Shown in pieces: positions 12,696 to 18,998 of a stretch of 18,998 bases of DNA. The stretch covers positions 1-18,998 of the forward strand of contig JAGBRZ010000228.1 of assembly GCA_017632155.1 (NCBI GenBank). The letters run 5' to 3'. Each line of letters begins with the position of its first letter. Position 1 is the stretch's first letter. Both the position numbers and the translations under genes were made by a program. The notes under the pieces are model-generated. The model saw nothing but the letters and a program-made list of their open reading frames with translations. It made no database searches and was not told the origin of the DNA. The DNA comes from Clostridia bacterium. GTDB taxonomy: Bacteria > Bacillota_A > Clostridia > Oscillospirales > CAG-272.

Positions 12696-14492
12696 ATGAA
12701 GAAAGTCTTTTTTATCGCTTTGGTGTTGTTTGCGCTACTCGCCGTCTTTGTTTCCTGCGAAAAGGAAGCGGAAATGGTTGACACCACCGAAGCCCCCGAA
12801 ATCTCCGAAATTACAACGGAAGAAAGCGAGGAAGACGCTATGCTGTCTTTTGACCCTAAAGATTATATCATCATCTATCCCGGCGACGCCTATAAGGAAA
12901 AGTATCTTGCCATTCTTTCCTCAAATGCAATTGGAAGAGAATATAACGTCAGCATTGATTACAGAGCAGATACGACCGCAGAGCGTGAATGTGAGATACT
13001 CATCGGAAAGACCAATCGTCCCGAAAGCCAAAAGGCGTTCGAAATGCTCGGCGAGAATGACATAATCATTGCGGTTATAAACAAGAAGATCATTATCTCG
13101 GCAACAAGTGACGATCTTTACGATGCGGCTGCTTTTCGTTTTATGTCCGCGCTTAAAGACGGCGCGCTGCCCTCTGATCTCTGCATAATTGAAAACACAA
13201 CGACACTCAACAAAGTTGCAGACAGCTTTGGCAAGAACAGCAGTCTTTCCTTTACTGCCGCATTTGCGCATAAAAACAGCTCCCTTGAGATCAGAATCGG
13301 AGAGGGATACGTTGTTGAATTCACTCCCACAAGCGTTGCGCTCTACCGTCAGGAAAAGAAGAGAGTCGAGCTTGCAAAGAAGGTAGTTCTTTCTCAGTTG
13401 GAATATACTTATAATGTAAATTGCCACTTTGACGGCGAATATCTTCGCGCTTATTTCTGGGATCCCGCATTAAATATGGAAACTTGGCAGATATTCGAGG
13501 TGAAAACGCCCGATCTTGCGGGTGAAGTCCGTGTCGGTGATCCGAGCGGTTACGGCACTGCGCTTTCTTCGATTGATTGCAAAGAGATGGAGCTCATCAA
13601 TAGCGGCGCGACCTATCAGAACAACGTCGTTATGAGCGCCGCCGACCCCGATATTCTTTATCACGAAGGCTATTATTATATGTACGTTACGGGCAATCAT
13701 TATCCCGTTTACCGCTCCGCCGATCTCGCAAACTGGGAATACGTTGGCGTTTCGCTCCCCGAGGTTTCCTGGAATATCGACAAGAGATATATGTGGGCGC
13801 CCGACGTTGAATATATCGGCGGCAAGTTCTATATGGCTGTTTCGATGGGCGAGGCGGGATTCGGTATCGCGGTTGCCGATAAGCCCGAAGGTCCATTCGT
13901 TTGCGCGGGCGATATGCCATTCCTGACAAAGACCATTGACGGTCATATCTTCGTTGATGACGATGGAAAGATCTATCTCTATTATACCTCGTGGTGCGAC
14001 GGCAGAGCCTACGGCATCTGGGGACTCGAGATGGAATCCGATTGCCTTACACCCAAGTGGGAGACCGAAAAGCTCATTTTCACGCCCACCGAGGATTGGG
14101 AAAAGACGATGAACCGCGGCGGCGTTGTTGAAGCTCCCTATATGCTGAAAAAAGAGGGAGTTTATTACCTTGTTTATTCGGGCAGCCATTTCGAGGCTGA
14201 TTATGCCGTTGGATATGCTACTTCAACGAATCCGCTTGAGGGCTTCAAGAAGAGCGAGCATAATCCCATTCTCCGTGGTACGGCAGATACACGCGGAACG
14301 GGGCATTGCTCGATTATCGAAACTCACACGGGCGGAATGGTGATGGTTTATCACACCCATAACACCCCAACCGCCGTTCAGCCTCGTCACGTTGCGATCG
14401 ACCCTGTCAGATTCGTCAAAACGGCCGACGGCTATCGCCTCGAGGTCTGCGGACCGACAACTTCAAAAGTCCCGCTTGAAATATTCAAATAA
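12696..14492 (+). CDS. GH43-family lipoprotein (arabinanase/xylosidase-like)
   Basis: A 598-residue exported lipoprotein with a glycoside hydrolase family 43 five-bladed propeller. Residues 1-21 are a lipoprotein signal ending VFVSC, with Cys21 lipidated, followed by an acidic Thr/Glu linker. Residues about 50-170 are an N-terminal alpha/beta module containing EILIGKTNRPES, as seen in other clostridial surface proteins. The GH43 domain spans about 305-590: general base Asp317 in AADPDI, pKa modulator Asp415 in TIDGHIFVDDDG, and general acid Glu479 in VVEAPYM; GTGHCS lies later. GH43 enzymes cut arabinose- or xylose-containing plant glycans. It has no dockerin, so it is held on the membrane rather than by the cohesin protein in this window. 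GGAG at 12685-12688 sets the start. Confidence 0.9.
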   Translation: MKKVFFIALVLFALLAVFVSCEKEAEMVDTTEAPEISEITTEESEEDAMLSFDPKDYIIIYPGDAYKEKYLAILSSNAIGREYNVSIDYRADTTAERECEILIGKTNRPESQKAFEMLGENDIIIAVINKKIIISATSDDLYDAAAFRFMSALKDGALPSDLCIIENTTTLNKVADSFGKNSSLSFTAAFAHKNSSLEIRIGEGYVVEFTPTSVALYRQEKKRVELAKKVVLSQLEYTYNVNCHFDGEYLRAYFWDPALNMETWQIFEVKTPDLAGEVRVGDPSGYGTALSSIDCKEMELINSGATYQNNVVMSAADPDILYHEGYYYMYVTGNHYPVYRSADLANWEYVGVSLPEVSWNIDKRYMWAPDVEYIGGKFYMAVSMGEAGFGIAVADKPEGPFVCAGDMPFLTKTIDGHIFVDDDGKIYLYYTSWCDGRAYGIWGLEMESDCLTPKWETEKLIFTPTEDWEKTMNRGGVVEAPYMLKKEGVYYLVYSGSHFEADYAVGYATSTNPLEGFKKSEHNPILRGTADTRGTGHCSIIETHTGGMVMVYHTHNTPTAVQPRHVAIDPVRFVKTADGYRLEVCGPTTSKVPLEIFK

Positions 14493-14496
14493 CACA

Positions 14497-14530
14497 AAAC
14501 CGTTTCGGAGCTTTCCGAAACGGTTTCTTT
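14497..14530. terminator. Bidirectional terminator between convergent genes
   Basis: Perfect 13-bp stem aaaccgtttcgga / tccgaaacggttt with a GCTT loop, followed by ctttctt on the plus strand. It lies between the stops of the GH43 gene (plus) and the serine hydrolase gene (minus), so it can end both transcripts. Confidence 0.85.
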
Positions 14531-14531
14531 C

Positions 14532-15461
14532 TTATATTTGAGGAAGGATATGCTTCCAAATTACGCTGAGTATCGGTTCTACGTTCGAATTCATCGCCTG
14601 CGTTGCAATGACAGCATTTTTCTCGGGGAGTATGATGACGAACTGACCCTCGCGTCCGTAGCAACGGTAGCTGCCCTCGACCGCTTTATTGAGCCAGAAG
14701 TAGAAGCCGTAGCCTGCCTCTTCGTCGGCGCAGTATCCGCCGGGATTCATCACATAGGTGTCGTAATGCTTGCTTCCCGACGCCTTTACCCATTCCTCGG
14801 AAAGCAGACGCTCGCCATTGTATTTGCCGCCCGATACGTAGAGCTGACCAAGCTTTGCCATATCGACGATATCAAGATAGAGATCGCTCGCCGCAAATGT
14901 GTGACCCGCGGGATCTGTGTCCCAACGAGGCTTTTTTACACCCATGGGCTTCCACATTTTTTCGTAGAGATAGTCGCAGATAGTCATACCGACTGCCTTT
15001 TCGAGCATTCTTCCCGCAACGTAGGGCGCGAGGTTGCCGTAAACAAATTTCTCGCCCGCTCCCCACACCATCGGACGGGTGAAGGCAAAGGTGAGCCATT
15101 CCTTTTCTCCCTTTTCACGGAGCATCTTTCGGTCAACTACCATAAGATGCTTTGTGCCGTGCCCTGTTGACATCGTGAGCAGATTGAAAAGAGTTACGTC
15201 GTTCCAGCGCGGATCGAGTTCCTCGGGCAGAATGTCAGCGAAGAAATCCACGGGTTTGTCGGTGAGCTTCAGCTTGCCCTCATCGACGGCAAATCCGATC
15301 GCAGTCGCCGTGTGGCTCTTTGCAACAGAGAAGACGTTGTGCTCGATAGTGTCGCTGAAACGGTGCAGTGCGAGAAGCGCATCGGCCTTGATGACAGCAA
15401 CCGCATCCATATTTATGTTCTGTTCCTTGATTTCGGAAATGAAGCTTTGAAGGTCTATCAT
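14532..15461 (-). CDS. Serine beta-lactamase-like hydrolase
   Basis: A 309-residue member of the class C beta-lactamase/penicillin-binding-like family, which also contains esterases and peptidases. The nucleophile motif is SVAK (Ser45, Lys48), the YxN motif is YGN (141-143), and near the C-terminus GREGQFVIILP stands where the third box is expected. No signal peptide is visible, so it is probably cytoplasmic, which argues against a true antibiotic-degrading role. I chose the start at 15461 because GAGGAC lies 7 bases upstream; a longer start at 15509 would overlap the CLC gene by 17 bp and has only a weak ribosome site. The gene follows the CLC gene closely on the same strand and probably shares its transcript. 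Confidence 0.85.
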   Translation of the reverse strand: MIDLQSFISEIKEQNINMDAVAVIKADALLALHRFSDTIEHNVFSVAKSHTATAIGFAVDEGKLKLTDKPVDFFADILPEELDPRWNDVTLFNLLTMSTGHGTKHLMVVDRKMLREKGEKEWLTFAFTRPMVWGAGEKFVYGNLAPYVAGRMLEKAVGMTICDYLYEKMWKPMGVKKPRWDTDPAGHTFAASDLYLDIVDMAKLGQLYVSGGKYNGERLLSEEWVKASGSKHYDTYVMNPGGYCADEEAGYGFYFWLNKAVEGSYRCYGREGQFVIILPEKNAVIATQAMNSNVEPILSVIWKHILPQI

Positions 15462-15492
15462 TTGTTTGTCCTCTTTTTTGTATATTTCCGGA

Positions 15493-17082
15493 TCATTTTT
15501 CGGGTTCATCCGAAGCGTCCCAATCGCCGACTATGTCTTTCAGCTTTTCCTCGGTTCGCGCCGCGTCGAATGTGGTGCAGCGCACGTGAATTATGTCGCC
15601 TTCGTGCAAGGCTTTCGGGGCGTGCTTGCTGCGTTGCTCTTCGGGCAGGACTTGCTTGTGCGAAAGAACAAACAGACCTGTCGGCCAAAAGATGTCGCGA
15701 ACCTGCATACCGATCGCAAATGCGCCGCGCTTGACGGGCACGTAGCGGTCGATTATTTCGGGCGTTTTGCCTGCGTTGATCTCGTGAACGAGATTTTCAA
15801 GCACTCGGTCGTTGATCGATTCGGCGCCGAATATTTCGGTTATCAGAAATGCCACGCCCGCCGCAACGATAACGTAAATGACGTTGTCGTAACAAGAAAG
15901 CGCCTCAACTGCAAATACTATCGCCGTCAAGGGCATTTTCATCATACCCGCAATACATGCGGTGATGCCAAGCACAAGAATGACCGTGTGGTAGGAGCCG
16001 TCAAGCCCGAAGACTTGCCCGAGAAGCGCGGAAAGGAGCGAGGAAACGAGCGCGCCGACCGCCATAAGCGGCAGAAAGATACCGCCCGTGACGCGGTTGG
16101 AGTTGGCACAGAGAGTGAGTGTCGCGCGAACGATCAGAATAATGAGGAGCATCCATACAGCGGTTTTCGCGTCCAAAAGGTGCAAGATGAGCTCGTGACC
16201 CGTGGAAATGAAAGAATACGAGCAAAGTCCTGCGACGAATGTCAGCGAAAATACAATAAAGATACGCCAACCGTGCGGAATGCGTCCGAGCGTTTTGTTG
16301 AAAAAGTTGAAGATGATGCGGTAATAACTCAAAAACAGAACGGCGAAAAGTCCCATCGTCACGCCCACAAGGAGAGGGATCCAAACGTCCCCTAGCTCAA
16401 GCTGCGGAAGCTCCATGGAGGGGAAGAGCGTTTTGCTGACTCCGAGTATGGGTGCGATCAGCTCTGTCGTTGCGGTGGCAAACATAACCGAAGTTGTGGC
16501 GATCATAAGTATCATCGGGGAGATGCGCTGATGAGCTTCTTCAACGGCAAAGAGAACGCCCGAGATCGGCGCGCCGGTAGCCACGGCAAAGCCCGAGCAG
16601 GCACCGCCCGTCATCGAGTATCTGTCCCAAGCGTGAAATCGCTTGCCGAATGTGGTCACGCTTCCGCGCCCGATCGCAACACCCATCTGAACCGAGGGAC
16701 CCTCGTTTCCGAGAGGCACTCCGATGATGAATGAAACGAGCGACATACCGAAAATTCCAATGAGATTCCGAACCCACTTGAATGAAATAATTCCGCGCAA
16801 AATACCTATCGAGGTCGGAATTCCGCCCCCGCGCAGATTTGGAATGCGCTTATAAATGAAGGAGAACAAAAAGGCGGGGATCAGAAAAGCGGCAAGAATA
16901 ATGGGGATTATGTATGGCTTTTCGCCGATCAAATGATACCCTTTTTCGGAAAAAGAGATCGCAAATTTGGCGCAGACCTTATAAAGATTTACTGCCAGAG
17001 AAGTCAGAACACCCGTCAGCGCGCCAAACGATACTGCGGGCAGGATGGACTTAAAGAATAGGTTTTGATTCTTTGACTTCAT
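15493..17082 (-). CDS. CLC-family anion transporter with C-terminal TrkA_C domain
   Basis: A 529-residue membrane protein of the CLC chloride channel/exchanger family, with some ten hydrophobic helices. Filter motifs: GGGIP at 85-89 (usually GSGIP), GNEGP at 125-129 (usually GKEGP or GREGP; gating Glu127 kept), and GGIFLP at 333-338. The inner proton glutamate is probably Glu182 (FAVEEAH). The usual central Tyr may be Asn424 by rough alignment. Residues about 447-515 look like a TrkA_C (RCK_C) ligand-binding domain. It should move Cl- or another halide, probably with H+; Asn in the second motif is reported for fluoride-exporting CLCs, but those carry Met in the first motif, so the ion is open. 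GGAGG at 17091-17087 sets the start. No fluoride riboswitch fits in the 65-bp upstream gap. Confidence 0.9.
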   Translation of the reverse strand: MKSKNQNLFFKSILPAVSFGALTGVLTSLAVNLYKVCAKFAISFSEKGYHLIGEKPYIIPIILAAFLIPAFLFSFIYKRIPNLRGGGIPTSIGILRGIISFKWVRNLIGIFGMSLVSFIIGVPLGNEGPSVQMGVAIGRGSVTTFGKRFHAWDRYSMTGGACSGFAVATGAPISGVLFAVEEAHQRISPMILMIATTSVMFATATTELIAPILGVSKTLFPSMELPQLELGDVWIPLLVGVTMGLFAVLFLSYYRIIFNFFNKTLGRIPHGWRIFIVFSLTFVAGLCSYSFISTGHELILHLLDAKTAVWMLLIILIVRATLTLCANSNRVTGGIFLPLMAVGALVSSLLSALLGQVFGLDGSYHTVILVLGITACIAGMMKMPLTAIVFAVEALSCYDNVIYVIVAAGVAFLITEIFGAESINDRVLENLVHEINAGKTPEIIDRYVPVKRGAFAIGMQVRDIFWPTGLFVLSHKQVLPEEQRSKHAPKALHEGDIIHVRCTTFDAARTEEKLKDIVGDWDASDEPEK

Positions 17083-17116
17083 AGCGCCTCCGGTGCTAAT
17101 TGTGTTTTATGTATTT

Positions 17117-17145
17117 ATTATATCATATTGCGCGGAAAAAAACAA
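17117..17145 (-). promoter_or_regulatory. Promoter of the CLC gene
   Basis: On the minus strand: TTGTTT (17145-17140), 17-bp spacer, TATAAT (17122-17117) with extended -10 TGA. It lies just downstream of the regulator stop, so the CLC gene has its own start site. Confidence 0.7.
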
Positions 17146-17147
17146 GA

Positions 17148-18284
17148 TTAGCGCTTAACATCTTTAGCAAATGGTGTATATTTTTCGATTATATCCTTAA
17201 ACCATTGTTCATTACGGGTGATATCAAAGTGTTTACTCTTTTGGATAGAGCCAAATTGATGCATAACGTAGTTACATTCATATCCCGAATAAATGTGTGA
17301 TCTTTCGAATTCATAGTTTTTTACAAGATATGAGGTATGGACGGTCTTCTCGGGAAGTTCGTCATAAGCTTTTGCATGAGCCAAGCAAAGATCAAGATAC
17401 TTTGCACAGTTTTCATAATTACATTCGCGGCAATATAAGGATGCCATAGCCAGATATGCCTCTGACAAATTATAATTGGAGAAGCCATAGTCACCCTCGT
17501 CATAAATCAGTTTGATGAAATCCACTGCTTTTTTATATATGCGTATGGATTCTTTAGTCGATTGTGCGTAATTTGCGCAGTTTCTGATCTTTACGTAAAA
17601 ATCTTCACTGGTGCTGTAAATATCCTCTCGTGCGTATTTCCACCAATTCTCACTTCCCCTGTCATAAAGCTCCATCATTTCCTCAACCTGTAATTCGTGT
17701 GGTAAAAGCTTTATATACTCGATAGCTTTTTCTTCGTTTCCCATAAGACCGTGAATTCCGCTGAGCAAGCTGATGGCATCATATCTGAGCTGCTCGTCAA
17801 AGCACTCTTTGAGTATACGCTCACACAACATAATAATTTCTTCCTTGTGTGGAACTTTAGGGTGGCTTTCCGGTAATTTGCCCTCCTCATTTTTATCCCA
17901 GTAATCTTCCCAAAAATATGGATCATAGTATAGCATCCAAATATATTTTTGCAAGATTTTCTCGTCATTGGGATAATCTCTGTATGCCCTGCATATAAAA
18001 TCGAATTTTGCTTTTTCCTTTCCAAGATTCGAAAGCTTGTCGAATTCTGCTATGATCGCATCAATTTTGACCTGCTTTTTTGCAAGATCAACACCCAAAA
18101 GCTCGTCGGTGCTTACGTTGAAAAGGTTCGCAAGGATGGGAAACATGGTGATGTCGGGTAATGAAGCATTGGTTTCCCATTTGGATATTGTTTGATAAGA
18201 CACATTAAGCCTTTCTGAAAGTTCTTCTTGTGTTAAGTTCATTTTTCTGCGTAATGCTTTTATTCTGTTACCAAAATTCTTCAT
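17148..18284 (-). CDS. XRE-family transcriptional regulator with helical C-terminal domain
   Basis: A 378-residue DNA-binding protein. Residues 6-62 are a Cro/C1-type helix-turn-helix (RIKALRRKMNLTQEELSERL, then VSYQTISKWETNASLPD and LFNVSTDELLGVD). The rest is alpha-helical and TPR-like, rich in Tyr, Glu and Cys (AYLAMASLYCRECNYENCAK); such parts often bind a peptide or other ligand. The target is unknown; the nearest candidates are its own promoter and the CLC gene downstream. AAGGAGAG lies 7-8 bases before the ATG. The gene is more AT-rich than its neighbours. Confidence 0.88.
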   Translation of the reverse strand: MKNFGNRIKALRRKMNLTQEELSERLNVSYQTISKWETNASLPDITMFPILANLFNVSTDELLGVDLAKKQVKIDAIIAEFDKLSNLGKEKAKFDFICRAYRDYPNDEKILQKYIWMLYYDPYFWEDYWDKNEEGKLPESHPKVPHKEEIIMLCERILKECFDEQLRYDAISLLSGIHGLMGNEEKAIEYIKLLPHELQVEEMMELYDRGSENWWKYAREDIYSTSEDFYVKIRNCANYAQSTKESIRIYKKAVDFIKLIYDEGDYGFSNYNLSEAYLAMASLYCRECNYENCAKYLDLCLAHAKAYDELPEKTVHTSYLVKNYEFERSHIYSGYECNYVMHQFGSIQKSKHFDITRNEQWFKDIIEKYTPFAKDVKR

Positions 18285-18327
18285 GGAATCTCTCCTTTGA
18301 GATTAGTTGTTCCCTCGAGGTTGGTTT

Positions 18328-18357
18328 AATTATATCATAATTTTCAAAAAATGTACA
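18328..18357 (-). promoter_or_regulatory. Promoter and possible operator of the XRE regulator
   Basis: On the minus strand: TGTACA (18357-18352), 17-bp spacer, TATAAT (18334-18329) with extended -10 TGA. A palindrome aattat-atc-ataatt (18328-18342) overlaps the -10, a plausible self-repression site. The -35 is only a partial match. Confidence 0.5.
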
Positions 18358-18433
18358 GATAAAGCTACGTGAATATTATTCAATTAACATTAGAATTTTC
18401 TATTATGCAGATCATTCAGCTTTTTCATCCACC

Positions 18434-18491
18434 AAAAAATATTAGACACATCACTTGGGAAAATCCCAAAATGATGTGTCTAACTCTTTTT
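18434..18491. terminator. Compound bidirectional hairpin terminator
   Basis: A 12-bp stem ttagacacatca / tgatgtgtctaa (18442-18453, 18472-18483) encloses a second stem ttggga / tcccaa. T runs flank both sides: ctctttttt on the plus strand, and six T on the minus strand at 18439-18434. On the minus strand it would end the transcript of the GGGtGRT gene. Confidence 0.75.
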
Positions 18492-18527
18492 TAGTTAAAA
18501 GTTCTCAAAAAGCTGTATCACACTTGC

Positions 18528-18599
18528 CAAAAAGCCTATGAAAAGTTGTTTGAACTTAACTCAAACTTGCTGTTTGGTTAGATAATACAAGGCTTTTTG
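18528..18599 (-). other. Large stem-loop just after the GGGtGRT gene
   Basis: Outer arms caaaaagcct (18528-18537) and aggctttttg (18590-18599) enclose an inner hairpin gtttga / tcaaac (18548-18553, 18561-18566). It begins 6 bp after the stop on the minus strand. It may be a 3' UTR structure or a weak first terminator. The 18285-18605 gap holds this, the terminator at 18434 and the regulator promoter, and no gene that I can see. Confidence 0.45.
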
Positions 18600-18605
18600 A
18601 TAATC

Positions 18606-18998
18606 TTATTTCATAGCCTCTTCGATAGCAACTGCAACGGCTACGGTCATACCAACCATGGGGTTGTTACCTGCGCCGATGAGACCCATCATCTCTACGT
18701 GTGCGGGAACGGAGGAAGAACCTGCGAACTGCGCGTCGGAGTGCATACGGCCCATGGTGTCGGTCATACCGTAGGATGCGGGACCTGCTGCCATGTTATC
18801 GGGATGGAGAGTACGGCCTGTTCCGCCGCCGGAAGCAACGGAGAAGTAGTTTACGCCGTTCTCGTTACACCACTTCTTGTAGGTGCCGGCAACGGGATGC
18901 TGGAAGCGGGTGGGGTTGGTGGAGTTACCGGTGATGGAAACTTCCACGCTCTCGAGCTGCATGATGGCAACGCCTTCGAGAACGTCGTTGGCGCCGTA
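18606..18998 (-). CDS. GGGtGRT-family protein (3' part, start outside window)
   Basis: The C-terminal 130 residues of a protein that runs off the right edge; the ATG at 18962 is internal, since the frame is open to base 18998. It carries the motif naming the GGGtGRT family (SGGGTGRTLHPDN), followed by ASYGMTDTMGRMHSDAQFAG, SSSVPAHVEMMGLIGAGNNP and MVGMTVAVAVAIEEAMK. The family is widespread in anaerobic bacteria and has no established function that I can state. The stop is TAA. Codon use is strongly biased, which suggests good expression. Confidence 0.85.
   Translation of the reverse strand, partial: YGANDVLEGVAIMQLESVEVSITGNSTNPTRFQHPVAGTYKKWCNENGVNYFSVASGGGTGRTLHPDNMAAGPASYGMTDTMGRMHSDAQFAGSSSVPAHVEMMGLIGAGNNPMVGMTVAVAVAIEEAMK

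Noticed and set aside
14538..15170. A 210-codon plus-strand frame
   Set aside because: It is antisense to the serine hydrolase, which has SxxK and YxN motifs and a ribosome site.
17083..17147. Fluoride riboswitch upstream of the CLC gene
   Set aside because: The gap is only 65 bp, already holds a promoter, and shows no riboswitch motif.

Overview
The window reads as a piece of a spore-forming Clostridia (Bacillota) chromosome, probably an anaerobic gut or rumen type. The pointers are a clostridial alpha/beta small acid-soluble spore protein, cohesin and dockerin modules, a sortase-type NPPTGD anchor, Flg_new/InlB-type beta repeats, strong AGGAGG-like ribosome sites and extended -10 promoters. 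Species cannot be named from the sequence.

Region 1 (1-8949, + strand) is an extracellular, cellulosome-like locus. A 5'-truncated coiled-coil protein ends in a type I dockerin and carries a domain that looks like a degenerate SGNH/GDSL hydrolase. It is followed after 25 bp by a secreted protein with one cohesin, cysteine-rich repeats and a C-terminal cell-wall anchor, a natural receptor for dockerin proteins. After two hairpins comes a 1650-residue secreted protein made of about 18 InlB-like beta repeats, a cysteine-rich part and a second, differently marked dockerin. The simplest reading is a small surface complex in which the anchored cohesin protein holds one or more non-enzymatic dockerin proteins on the cell. 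Genes 1 and 2 have very biased codon use, as in highly expressed genes; gene 3 does not.

Region 2 (8950-9467) holds a terminator, a 278-bp non-coding stretch and a spore protein gene whose frame is cut by a TAG eight codons before a double TAA.

Region 3 (9475-11656, + strand) is a tight three-gene operon behind a near-consensus promoter: 4'-phosphopantetheinyl transferase, histidine phosphatase and radical SAM/SPASM protein.

Region 4 (11658-14530, + strand) starts with a palindrome-rich intergenic element, then a TIM-barrel sugar isomerase/epimerase-like gene and a GH43 lipoprotein, ending in a bidirectional terminator.

Region 5 (14532-18998, - strand) has a serine beta-lactamase-like hydrolase, a CLC-type anion transporter with unusual filter motifs and a TrkA_C domain, an XRE-family regulator, a 321-bp hairpin-rich non-coding gap and the 3' part of a GGGtGRT-family gene that runs off the window. 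No tRNA, rRNA, CRISPR or insertion sequence was seen.
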